Source of the DNA: Dendrobium chrysotoxum
Taxonomy: Eukaryota > Streptophyta > Magnoliopsida > Asparagales > Orchidaceae
Assembly: GCA_019925795.1 (NCBI GenBank)
Contig: CM034313.1
Location: 84,537,663-84,601,662 of the forward strand
Reading direction: 5' to 3'
Length of the DNA stretch: 64,000 nucleotides
Shown: one piece after another, positions 54,701 through 64,000 of the stretch
Position numbering within the stretch: the first letter of the stretch is position 1
Layout of the letters: every line of letters begins with the position of its first letter
The notes under the pieces: model-generated
Seen by the model: the letters and a program-made list of their open reading frames with translations, nothing else
Databases searched by the model: none
What the model was told of the DNA's origin: nothing
Made by a program: the position numbers and the translations under genes

Positions 54701-56897
54701 CCTCCGTACTACATGCAAATATTATAAAATCCCCTTTTTGCATGTATTATGATAAGCATGATGGGTTATGAATGTGTATAAGCGCATCGTATGTGTATGT
54801 CTAAAAACTTATATACGTGCATTTTTAAGAGTATGCCCACATGCATTTACAGAAGCAGAGGGTTTCACTCTAGTGTGTCATCTGATACTGTTATTACATT
54901 TCAAATCCTCCTTCCATAAGAAGCAGAGGGTTTCACTCTAGTGTGTCATCTGACACTGTTATTACATTTCAAATCCTCCTTCCATAAGAAGCAGAGGGTT
55001 TCACTCTAGTGTGTCATCTGACACTGTTATTACATTTCAAATCCTCCTTCCATAAGAAGCAGAGGGTTTCACTCTAGTGTGTCTTCTGACACTGTTATTG
55101 CACTCTAAATCCTCCTGCTGTATAAGCAGAGGGTTTCACTCTAGTATAACATTTGACATTAATACTGCATTTCAAATCCTCCTGCTGTATAAGTAGAGGG
55201 TTTCACTATAGTGTGCCATTCGACACTATAATTGTATTTCAAGAATCATGCATGCATATGAATGTATCATGTGTAATGCATCCATCGGCAAACACCCGCA
55301 CGGGGCCCGACGAGCGTGTTATTGGTACACACGTGACGTCTGGGGATGCTGCGCGGGTCAATAAGTTTGAACATGATCCTCCTAAAGCAAGAAAATAGGA
55401 GTCGACAATGTTCAATCAATAACTATAAAATGTCCCCCAAACACCCGCATGGGCCCCGGCGAGCGTGTTATTGGTACACACGTGACGTCTAGGGATGCTG
55501 CGCGGGTCAACAAGTGAATTCAGATTCGAGCCCGATCCTTCTATTCAGATGAATAGGAGTTGACACGGCTCGAACTATCAAATAAATATGCGGTCGCGAG
55601 ATCGACCGGGATATTTATTTTACATTCATATTAGGCCTTCAAGGCCTATAATCAAAAGAATTCAATAACAAGGGCATAAAGCCCACGAAACCCGATCCTC
55701 TGTCAATCATTAGGCAGAGTCGACAAGGTTCAAAACATAAAAATATGAATGACCCCACACCCCGATGATGGCCGTGTTGAATGAAAATATCAACCGGAGG
55801 GGTCCATTTCAAATATCTTAAAGTACCACCCAAATTCCCTACAAAATCCAATCTTCTGAAAAATCCCAAAATTCAAAGATCTTTCCAACTCCAGATATTT
55901 AAAAATTGAAATCCAACTATCAAACCGCTTAAAAGCGAAATCCATCCATCCTCCGCAACAGTTTGCCGAGGTGGACAAGTTAAAATTTACTTCAGCTCGC
56001 AAAGAGCTAATGCCTGGTCGAAAATATCACTAGGATCCATTCTCAAATAATCTCTTGCCAGCAAGGACGTGGTACGAGTCCTCTAACCGGCAGTTTCGCC
56101 GTCAAATGGCACTGCAGGATAAACGGTTATGACTCGGGGCTCTCTGAACCAGGTGGTCGCCGCCAAATGGCACCATTATATTATGGTTATGGCCAGAGCC
56201 CGTATGCTCCCCAATGGCATCAAATCCTTGAGATATGAATCAATAGGATATGATCGATAGGGCACAAAGCCCTCTGTTAGCTAAGGTGGATTCAAATTTG
56301 TCCCCTTAGACAAATATTCCCCCCAGGTCTACAAGGTACCCTTGGACGAAGCAACCCATGGCTGCCGACAAGCATCCTTCTGTCAGGTTGGGTCGACTAC
56401 CTCCTCTGACTAAGTAGACCAGGGACCACGATGGCCCGGGACGACGGAACCATGGGATCTTGATCGGGTCTATCATCCATTCCCCCACCATCAGCTTTAA
56501 GTGCAAGATGGTGCAATTTTCAATTTTAAATATCAAATCTCCAAATCTCCCAATTTTCCAAATTCTCAAATCTTCAAACTTTCAAACCTTCAACCCATTG
56601 CTGCTACTATATGCCAGATCCACGTATCTCTACGCATCTGATTGACGACTAGCCTTAATCGAAAGTTCTCTCTCGTGATTGGGAGGGGTAATTAACTATA
56701 GGGGCTTGCGCCTATAGGAAACCAGAACTCAGATCATAAAGTCCTCGCAAAATGAGGGCGAAATCTCTGGGTAATGTCTTATCTACTATCTCATCTGCCT
56801 TCCAAAATTTACCCCGGAACTTATCCCGTTAAAACTCCCCCCTCGAAAACAAAAAAAAAGTCGGGCGGAGGCCGGGGCCGAATTTTCGGAGCCCACA
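51557..56897 (+). repeat. 3' LTR of the Ogre-like element
   Basis: 5341 bp, near-identical to the 5' LTR, with the same internal arrays. Differences by eye are about 19 substitutions and three single-base indels, e.g. ACAAAAAAAT/ACAAAATAAT at the start and GGGGCTGAA/GGGGCCGAA at the end. It lies head-on to the antisense PMD gene. Confidence 0.93.
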
Positions 56898-56902
56898 TCT
56901 GT

Positions 56903-57493
56903 GAAGATTAATCAGAAATTATCTATAAGTGAAATCCCCTGCCTCATCTACAAAGATAAACATGAATTTAGAAGGTAAAATACCAAGATTAATTTGTTAA
57001 TGTTAGCGGTGGCAAGCTACTAGGATGTTTCACTCGTGCTAACATAACATGCTTATCTTGGCCTACTGGGTGTTGTGGCAGTATGTGAAAACTGTATCCT
57101 TCCATTTTCCACATTCACACCTCTCAGTCCTGTTGTTTGCCGTTCTGCAAAAGTTGGGTTGGTTGTGCCACGGCAGAAAAAGCTTGCTTCATACTATTAT
57201 GTTTATATTTTCCAGTAGCTCGATTTTCGAGGTCAAAAGTAGTTTGTTAATTTAGCAGTATAGCTTTAAGTGTGCACTTCAACTTCAATATAATTCAAAA
57301 GCTCTGCTTCTGTATCTTGATGGTTCGATGTTAGTACACAAAATAGCCAGAATTCAATGAAGGTTCGGTTATTAACCTTGCAGATCATTCAACTCCATGC
57401 AAACTGGGCACGAAGATACATTCAATTTAATTAGTACAATCTTCTTATGGAACTATGAAATATGATTTTGATAACCCCATGCATGTAATTTCA
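56903..57493. other. Intron sequence between the Ogre-like element and a solo LTR
   Basis: Ordinary AT-rich intron sequence. No gene, repeat or terminal structure recognised. Confidence 0.45.
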
Positions 57494-57989
57494 GAGATTG
57501 TTAGACCAGTCCAGCTGGTCCCTTATGGACCGGCTCACGCGGCCCAGGCAGAACAAAGGCGGATGTTCCGTCTCTCCTGTACGTGTCGCTCAAGCCGTCG
57601 GTTCCAAGGAAGCTATTTTGGAAGGATTTTTGAGAGAGTTGGGAGGGAAATTTCAAAGTAGGGGCTGTTTAGAGATTTCCTTTTGAATTGTATGCATTAA
57701 ATAGTTTGTTTTCTTAGGATTAGGGCATCTTGAATTTTGGCTGAATTTGGGTCTCTTAGACTTAGGTTTAGGAATTTGGGTTCTAGCGGCGTTTAGAGAT
57801 TTGGGAGAGATTGATCCTCCTCTTGAATTGAGGATCAACTGTATTTTGCTATTTTTTCTGTTAGTTTGTATTCTTGCAATAAAATTCTTGTTTTTCTCTA
57901 ATTTTTCGTTGGATTTTTGATAATTTCTCGCTATTTTCATCAAGATAGTTAGGTTTTACTTGAGAATTCCAAGGATTCCTAACAGAGAT
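57494..57989 (+). mobile_element. Solo LTR with GAGAT target duplication
   Basis: A single 486-bp LTR (57499-57984) starts TGTTAG and ends CTAACA, with GAGAT on both sides (57494-57498, 57985-57989). The layout (GACCAGTCCAGCTGG near the start, GAGAGATTGATCCTCCTCTT and ATTGAGGATCAACTGTATTT later) resembles the chromovirus LTRs at 17237 and 14989. It was left by recombination between the LTRs of a chromovirus-like element. Confidence 0.85.
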
Positions 57990-58334
57990 CTACCCCCAAA
58001 GGGAAGTCAGGCCAGAATGTAATGATGAATTCGCTTGCAATCACACCAAGTTTATGTAACCAGATCATTTGAAATTTAGTATTGACATCAATTTTTGCAT
58101 ACATGCCTTTTTTAGCTATATCAACCTCTTCTGCCTCCCTTTTTTCCTCCTGTTTCTGTGCTTCCATGCTTGGTGTGCTCATTTTGTATAACCAAGGGAA
58201 TTCTGCATCTGATAATCATAACCTTTACATGCAATTGATTTTTTATTTTTCTGATGAAGGATTTAATGAATCTAATGCATGCATGCACTAATATTTGAGA
58301 AGAACTTTAATTTAAGCCAAAGTTCTTTTAACAG
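57990..58334. other. End of the 28.6-kb intron
   Basis: Intron sequence with no gene. It ends in CTTTTAACAG, the acceptor of exon F. Confidence 0.5.
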
Positions 58335-58766
58335 ATTAACAAGATATCTAAGGTTGCAAAGAAGCCTTTGGTGGTGACATACACCGGTCTTATTCAAGCT
58401 TGTCTGGATTCGGGAAGTATTGAGAATGCTACATACATTTTCAATCAAATGAATGGCTTCTGTTCACCAAATGTAATCACCTTCAACATCATGCTGAAGT
58501 CATATGTAGAGCATGGAATGTTTGAAGAAGCAAAGGTTCTTTTTCAGAATATCTTGTCTGGTAGCCATGAGATAAATATAAAAGATGAGTACAGTCAGAA
58601 GGTTTTTCCAGATAAATTTACGTTCAACACCATGATGGAGGCATGTGCTGCAGCAAGTAAGTGGGATGATTTTGAAAATTCCTATCGAGAAATGCTACAC
58701 CATGGCTATCACTTCGATGAAAGAAGACATATGCGTCTGGTTTTTGATGCTTGGCGGGCTGGAAAG
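58335..58766 (+). CDS. DG1: PPR protein exon F (last visible)
   Basis: The acceptor is TTCTTTTAACAG and the donor is GGAAAG|GTAATA at 58767. The exon has 144 codons with no stop: INKISKVAKKPLVVTYTGLI, QACLDSGSIENATYIFNQMN, SPNVITFNIMLKSYVEHGMF, then an acidic insert near EINIKDEYSQKVF, PDKFTFNTMMEACAAASKWD, and YREMLHHGYHFDERRHMRLV. It holds about three to four PPR units. The VTYTGLIQACLDSG segment is the part that recalls DG1 most. The true exon starts upstream of the ATG at 58368. The protein must continue past the window because an RAGK|GT donor ends this exon. Confidence 0.87.
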
Positions 58767-59547
58767 GTAATATTATCTTTCACTGCATATCTAAACTTCT
58801 GGTTCTTGCTAGTTTCTTAGTTTCACGAAATTGCACACCTTCCTGATGGAAGCTACGAAGTCTGAACCAAATATTCACTGGATATTTACAGGTTTTGAGT
58901 TAGAGCGTTCTAAATCTTTTAGTTTGAAGTTACGTGATTTCAGAATTGAGATTTTTTTGGCTGTTCTTCATTTAATAAGAGGCTGCTTGGGATCTTTTTT
59001 TTTTTCATTGAAAAATATGTTTGGTTTGTATTTTTTGTTGTTTTGTTTTTTAAAATAAATCAAGATGCTTTTGGAAAACACTCAAAACAAAATTTAGGTG
59101 GTTTTTATTTGTTTTAATTTTTTTAAATGAAAACCACCCAAACCACCTCTCTCGCCGCTGCCAAAGACCATCATTGTCGCCCGCCATCACCTCCTTATGC
59201 CATTGTAAATAAAAACAAAAATAATTGTATTTAGGATATCAAACATTCTTTATTTCATATTAAGCTTTAAACAGAACAAAACAGAACATTCATAAATTTC
59301 TAGTTCTATTATATTTTGGGTCATTAACCTTTGTGATGTTGTATGTTTATTAATACTCCAACTCATGAAGCCTTGTGTTCGTATGCTTGATGACCATGCT
59401 TTTGTCTTTGTTAGTTCAATAGATGCCAAAAACTATATATATATATATAGTGGTATATTTCATGAAACAAGAAACTCCTGCTTGAATGCTTTGTGGCGCT
59501 TGTTTATCAGGGCTTCATGGGAGGGCGGTGGGAAGTGAGAGATGGGG
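58767..59547. other. Intron sequence downstream of exon F
   Basis: No further PPR exon recognised. There are poly-T/poly-G runs (e.g. 59548-59556), a short (TA)n at about 59440-59450 and no other structure. Confidence 0.4.
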
Positions 59548-59998
59548 GGGGGGGGGATTTTTTCCTCATAGAATGAAAGTTACAATTCTCCCATTTAGAT
59601 GTTTATCATTTAATTTTCAAATGAAAGATTGAATTGATTCATTTTAACTACAACATTATTAAAGTCAGTGACATACATGATTTTTCTTTTGGTCATTTGA
59701 TTATCGGGTAGATGCATTAACAATCTTGATCTTAATAGTGTGCCTTTTTAAAGTTAAATTCAATGGAGTGGGAGAAGGGGAGGGAGGGATTTTTTTCTCA
59801 TAGGATGAAAGTTACAATTCTCCTCTCATTTAGATGTTTATTTATCATATAATCTTCAGATGAAAGATTGAATTGATTCATTTTAACTTTAACATTATTA
59901 AAGCCAGTGATATACAGGATTCATTTTTTTTGGTCATTTGATTATCAGGTAGATGCATTAACAATTTTGATCTTGATAGCGTGCCTCTTTAAAGGAAA
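59548..59998 (+). repeat. Tandem direct duplication, ~233-bp period
   Basis: CTCATAGAATGAAAGTTACA... (about 59564) recurs as CTCATAGGATGAAAGTTACA... (about 59798). Similarity continues through AAAGATTGAATTGATTCATT and GTAGATGCATTAACAAT to about 59757 and 59998, at roughly 88% identity by eye. Confidence 0.75.
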
Positions 59999-60259
59999 AC
60001 TCACCCTTTATTTTTTCCTTTCCATTAACTCAAATCTCTTCGGTTTCTTCTATTTTGTCTAGATCCTTCATTTCTTCCAAAAAACGGAAGGGTTTTCTTC
60101 AGTGGATCCCTCTTGTTCCTGTTTAGTTTACTTTATTTCAGAAGTTATTTTTACATCGCTTTCATCCTTTCTTTCTCCCCTAGATCAGGATACATGGAGC
60201 CATGGAGCCATCTCATTATCTTCTTATCTTCCTCTAAAGAAAAAAAATGGTTGACTAAC

Positions 60260-60480
60260 TGATCTTTACATCAATTGATGAAAGAGTCCAATGCAACAAA
60301 ATGCATGTTGGGCCTTTGAAGTAGTTCGAATCATTTCGATACTAATCATTTTTCTTTGTTTTAGGTCTACGGTTCGAGTCCGTATAGCCCTAAGTCATAC
60401 CATTTTTGTTTAGTTTGATAGTAGTAGGAATAAAAAAAATAAACACAATAATTTATTCCAACAAACCCAGTTGTATCACG
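60260..60480 (+). other. Possible chloroplast-derived scrap with trnV-UAC 3' end
   Basis: 60364-60392 reads GGTCTACGGTTCGAGTCC then GTATAGCCCTA, which is the T arm and acceptor end of chloroplast tRNA-Val(UAC) as I remember it. The anticodon half is missing, so this is not a working tRNA. The surrounding bases may also be plastid sequence (NUPT), but I cannot confirm the limits. Confidence 0.45.
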
Positions 60481-61498
60481 AATATGGATTGCTCCAACGA
60501 TTTTTTTTTTTTCTTTTCAACTAATGGAGCGAATTGCATTAGAAGAAAATTATGTAATCTCCATGTTTATAGTCTTTAAAATGAATTGAAATTAAATAGA
60601 TGCATTGTTGCTTATATTTAGATTGCATCAAGTTATTTTAATTAGTGAAATATATGATTAAAATTAGACTTTAAGTGGGATTTTATATATTTTCCGATCA
60701 TACTATTTTTTTGATGGATGCTTAAAGAATTAAGAAATTTAATTAAGCTTAATCTATCATTAATTTTAAGGATCTTATGAAGTGGTACATACAAACATAC
60801 ACCATTTTATAGGGCCTTCAAATTCAAGATCACATCATTAATTCTAGTTTTCATAATAATTAAATTATGCTTCTATCAACCATGTAAAAAATAGAGATTA
60901 TCAAACAATATATTGAAGCCTCTTAGGGGGTGTTTGGTATCGGATTTGTTCGTCGTTTTTAGTAGGATTTAGCGTAAATCCAGCCAAACGCAATTCGGCC
61001 TACTGTAAATCCGGCAAATCCGTAAATTCTGGATTCATAGATTTACGGCCGTAAATCCGGTAAATCCCGCTAAATCCTAATCCCTTTTCTATTCCGATTT
61101 ACGGGATTTGGCAGAAGAGCGCGAAAGGGAGAAAGTTACCTTCAAAGCCAGCGAGCTCCCGTTGTTGCATCCAATAAAAAATGTCCTAACTTCCGATCCG
61201 ACAGGAAAGGAAAGTTGTGGAAGGAGCAAAGTTGAATAGCCACGAAGGAGCCGAAGATTCGACGCGTGCAATCTATACACCTCTTGCGAAGCAACGAAGC
61301 CAAACAACAACGATGAAAAGAGAAGAGGAAAGGAAACCTACTGGCCTTATCACTACTAACTTAATTAATATAATTTAAAATAATAATAATTGAGTTAATT
61401 AAGAGTATAATTAGTGGATAAAAATTGTCTAATTTAACTTAATTAAATAATTAATGATATATTACTAATTTAAAATAGTATAATTAGCTTAATTAATA

Positions 61499-61501
<3 letters not shown>

Positions 61502-61571
<70 letters not shown>
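61502..61571. repeat. (TA)n microsatellite
   Basis: About 34 uninterrupted AT dinucleotides inside the Harbinger-type element, within a wider TTAATTA-rich block (61340-61640). Confidence 0.95.
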
Positions 61572-61574
<3 letters not shown>

Positions 61575-61639
61575 TAAATATATAATTAATAGTGTAAATA
61601 ATAATTAATAATATAGATTATTCAAATTTATTGAGCAAT

Positions 61640-63665
61640 CACAGTCGTCCCAAGAAATGAAGGAAATGCGCTCTGCTAGGGTTTCTGGATGGCGCTGCTC
61701 CAGTTGCCGCTGCGTCCTTCTCCGCGCTTCTTAGGGAAGTTTCTTTCCCTAATCTCTTGTGGTTTGCGTTGTTTTTTGTCTCAATGGAGGGCAAACGGCT
61801 TCGGGATCCTGGTTTCTTGGCGGGTTTTCCCTCTTCTCGGTCTTTTCGAGAAGCTTTATCGGGTTCTTCTTCTTGTTCGAGTTCTAGTTTTCCTGACCTA
61901 AAAATTTCGTCTTTTCGTGGGCTGCCGTCGCTTTGGATTTCGGATGAGGAAATTCTGGCTCTTGTAGCTCCCTTCGAGTTTGCGCTTGTCGGTAAATTTC
62001 CTTCTCATAGGCCTTCGCTTGAGGCTATTCGCAATTTTTTCTTTAATCTCAAGCTCAACGGTGAATTCTCGGTCACTGTCCTTAACCCTAAGCATGTTTT
62101 TATCAAGCTTGTCAATGATTTGGACTATTGCCGTGTTTTTTCACATCGCTCATACTTTGTGAACAATTGTTACATGAAACTTTGCAAATGGTCGCCTACC
62201 TTTGATGTTGAAATTGAATCACCTATTATCCCTATTTGGGTTTCTTTTCCTAATCTGAGACCACATCTTTTTGCCCCTAGGATTCTCTATGGACTCGGCT
62301 CCATGTTCGATAGACCCCTTAAAATTGATCAGGCTACCTCTTCTGGTAGGTGGCCTTCGGTTGCGTGTGTGTTGGTGGAATTGGATGTGACCAAAGTTTA
62401 TCCTGATAAGATTTGGGTTGGATCCGAGGGCTTGGGTTATCTCCAATCGGTTGTTATGGATCCTTTTCCTTTCTATTGCTCTCACTGTAAATCGTTGGGT
62501 CATTCGAAGCTTGAATGCCCTCTCCTTTATCCTCCGGTACCTCCTATTCCGGTGGAGGTTGTTTCTCCTGTCGCTGAGCAGTCTGATAAGGGTAATTTAT
62601 TGGCTCCAGTTGATTTGGTTAGTGACTTACCTGTTTCTTTGTCCCATGCGGGTCCTGTTGTGTTGGATAATGGAATCGTTGCTTTAGCTGATGAGGTTTG
62701 TGATCCTGTTGAGGTGTCTAATCGGGTTGATTTAGTTAATGTTGAGCTTGTGGGTCTCCCCTGGCTCCGGTGGGTGTTGGGGCTCAACGTGTTGAGGTTT
62801 CTTCTGTGACTCCTCTTCTTACTGCTGTTTTAGTCGATTCGAATGCTGTATCTGTTTATGCCAGTGAACCTGGTGTTGGATTGGCGATTGTGGATTCGGC
62901 TTGTGTTGATGCCTCCCCGCAGACACCTATTGATCAAGTTGTTGAACTTATGGTTGATATTTCGAATAATCCGGTTTCACCTAAAGTTCCTGCGGCTGAT
63001 ATAGATCCTTCTTCGTTAGTGGAGGTGCCTGTTAAATTAATTGAGCCTCACGCTTTAGTGTATCATGTGGGGGAAAACTCTGGGCTAGATGTGAGGTCTC
63101 ATATTGATTGGCTTCATTGTTCGTCTGAGGATGAATCTGTTTCTGGTTCATCTTTGGAGTCTAAGGGGTGTGATGATCCTGGGAATGTTTTTACATTGCT
63201 GCGTGACCGTCCGGTCGTGTTTGCCTCCTCTCGTGGGAGGGGTCGTGGGAGGGGCAATCGGGGTAGGTAATTTCTATTGTTCGCCATTTGGAGTTTCTTT
63301 TGGGCGGTAGCAATTGCCTGTTGATATTTTCCCTTTCATGTTCGATTACTGCTCGGATTCAGGATTTGGAAGTTTGTTTTGCCGGGCGATGATGTGCCTG
63401 GGGCTCGCTTTTTCGTCGCCGTGGCTCGAGGCAACCTTTGGTGATCGTCTTTTGTTCGGGTGAGTTGGCTGCTTCGTGTGCTTCATCACCAAATTGGATG
63501 GTCTGAACCACTATTGCTGAAAGCTGGAAGCCTGGACAATTCCTAAGCCTTTGGATTGGTTTATGCTCTTGTTTTTATTTTGCTTTATTGTAATTCTGGC
63601 TTCTTTGCTTCGTGTATCCTTTTTGCTTTTTTTTTTAATAAAATATTTTGTTTGAAAAAAAAAAA
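61640..63665 (+). mobile_element. ORF1-only LINE-like insertion with poly-A tail
   Basis: A unit with a single coding region, a ~385-bp 3' region and a tail of As (63655-63665) after AATAAAATA. There is no reverse transcriptase. The 5' edge near 61640 is approximate and no clear target duplication was found, although AATAATATAGATTATT on the left and AATAATCTCGATAATC on the right are faintly alike. It interrupts the Harbinger-type element. Confidence 0.55.
61784..63270 (+). pseudogene. DUF4283/zinc-knuckle protein (LINE L1-type ORF1), frameshifted
   Basis: ATG 61784 opens MEGKRLRDPGFLAGF. Residues ~50-230 fit the DUF4283 fold of plant L1 ORF1 proteins (FALVGKFPSHRPSLEAIRNF, then MKLCKWSPTFDVEIESPIIP, IWVSFPNLRPHLF). 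A CCHC knuckle, CSHCKSLGHSKLEC (Cx2Cx4Hx4C), follows at about 62478-62520. A one-base change near 62757 moves the frame from the first part (stop at 62809) to the second, which continues through acidic repeats to an arginine-glycine tail (SRGRGRGRGNRGR, stop 63270). ORF1 proteins bind RNA and package the LINE transcript. The total would be about 495 residues. A domesticated gene derived from ORF1 is an alternative, less likely given the frameshift and poly-A. Confidence 0.7.
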
Positions 63666-63879
63666 CTTAATAATCTCGATAATCATACAATTTAAATATC
63701 TAACTGTCATAAATCCTGAAATATATTGCCAAACATCTTCTTAAGATTTAACAGGATTTAACATTTATCTACCAAACACTTTTCAGGATTTATCAGCCTT
63801 GGATTTACTAAATTCAGATTTACAGGATTTACTAAATCCTACTAATGTTAAATCTAATCCGATACCAAACACCCCCTTA

Positions 63880-64000
63880 GTTTTGCTCATGTATCTTACC
63901 ATTCAAGTCATTGATTTCAATCTAAATATTATCAGTAACCGCTACTGGATAAATTTTGCACATTGAAAAATGAGAGTAAACTTTTGCAATCAAAACGTAT
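63880..64000. other. Flank of the Harbinger-type element
   Basis: About 120 bp of AT-rich sequence to the window end. Nothing recognised. Confidence 0.4.

Larger units (their letters stand above)
31963..56902 (+). mobile_element. Ogre/Tat-type Ty3/gypsy retrotransposon, ~24.9 kb, structurally complete
   Basis: The 5-bp duplication TCTGT flanks the element (31963-31967, 56898-56902). LTRs run 31968-37309 (5342 bp) and 51557-56897 (5341 bp) and both begin TGTTGACCCGC and end GAGCCCACA. By eye they differ at about 22 places, three of them single-base indels, so insertion is recent. Inside are a primer site matching tRNA-Arg, gag-protease, RT, RNase H, a second archaeal-type RNase H, integrase, a repeat-bearing spacer and an antisense PMD gene. 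Giant size, ~5-kb LTRs, tRNA-Arg primer and dual RNase H are hallmarks of the Ogre branch of Tat. It lies in the same orientation as the host PPR gene. Confidence 0.93.
10139..58766 (+). other. DG1: PPR gene locus (DG1-like), partial, six visible exons
   Basis: Six exons with GT-AG borders join without frame disruption. Intron lengths are 93, 127, 18724, 65 and 28550 bp, and a further intron starts at 58767. The joined protein (about 356 residues) has the A/B helix pattern of PPR repeats, with phrases such as DLVVYNAVLNACVQQ, TYTGLIQACLDSG and KFTFNTMMEACAA. It resembles Arabidopsis DG1 (At5g67570), a chloroplast PPR protein reported to act with sigma factor SIG6 in plastid transcription; the assignment is from memory of the family, not from a search. 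EMB2279 (At1g30610) is the main alternative. No N-terminal transit peptide or C-terminus is visible, so the gene extends past both limits or has unrecognised exons. No stop or frameshift is seen in the exons, suggesting the gene is still functional despite its giant introns. Confidence 0.75.
60923..63879. mobile_element. Harbinger/Tourist-type TIR element carrying a nested LINE
   Basis: Terminal inverted repeats GGGGGTGTTTGGTATCGGAT (60926-60945 and, reversed, 63857-63876) are flanked by TTA on both sides (60923-60925, 63877-63879), the 3-bp target of PIF/Harbinger elements. Sub-terminal parts are rich in GGATTTA/TAAATCC repeats in both orientations. No transposase is visible. The interior holds a segment similar to the Ogre LTR (61123-61230, reversed), a (TA)n run and an ORF1-type LINE with poly-A. 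Confidence 0.8.

Noticed and set aside
31968..56897. A 5.3-kb segmental duplication of host sequence
   Set aside because: The two copies have TG..CA ends, a primer site after the first, a polypurine tract before the second, a TCTGT duplication outside and gag-pol between them, so they are LTRs.
60364..60392. Functional tRNA gene
   Set aside because: Only the T arm and acceptor end are present; D arm and anticodon arm are missing.

Overview
The window is plant nuclear DNA (spliceosomal GT-AG introns, a pentatricopeptide-repeat gene, plant-type Ty3/gypsy chromovirus and Tat/Ogre elements, RTE LINEs). The species cannot be read from the sequence; a transposon-rich flowering plant is the best guess. 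Almost everything is either one host gene on the + strand or transposable elements lodged in and around it.

Host gene. Six exons (10139-10220, 10314-10505, 10633-10746, 29471-29561, 29627-29784, 58335-58766) join in frame into about 356 codons of a PPR protein that resembles Arabidopsis DG1 (At5g67570), a chloroplast gene-expression factor. Its 5' exons and its last exon(s) lie outside the window or were not recognised. Two introns are very large, 18.7 kb and 28.6 kb, because transposons inserted in them.

Layout. 1-10138: intergenic or upstream intron sequence with a minus-strand LTR-like relic (about 1330-1860), three fragments of a plant RTE LINE (two with target-site duplications) and unassigned degenerate sequence. 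10747-29470 (intron): a fold-back MITE (12533-13060), a decayed chromovirus (about 13169-15595), an old deleted chromovirus (16173-24853) into which a younger Reina-like chromovirus inserted (17237-23153, TSD TTAGG), and a 5'-truncated RTE LINE (26338-28725, 14-bp TSD). 29785-58334 (intron): one nearly 25-kb Ogre/Tat-type retrotransposon (31968-56897, TSD TCTGT, 5.34-kb LTRs differing at about 22 places) and a solo LTR (57499-57984, TSD GAGAT). 58767-64000 (next intron or beyond): a tandem duplication, a chloroplast trnV-UAC-like scrap, and a Harbinger-type TIR element (60926-63876, TSD TTA) carrying an ORF1-only LINE.

The most interesting unit is the Ogre-type element. It has a long gag-protease ORF with a ~630-residue N-terminal extension, one in-frame TGA, then RT, a degenerate RNase H, an intact second (archaeal-type) RNase H and integrase. 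Downstream, on the opposite strand, lies a multi-exon plant-mobile-domain (PMD) gene whose likely first exon or 5' UTR is inside the 3' LTR. Upstream of gag there is a tandemly duplicated branch-point/3' splice-site/start-codon cassette. Between integrase and the PMD gene lie three related hairpins.
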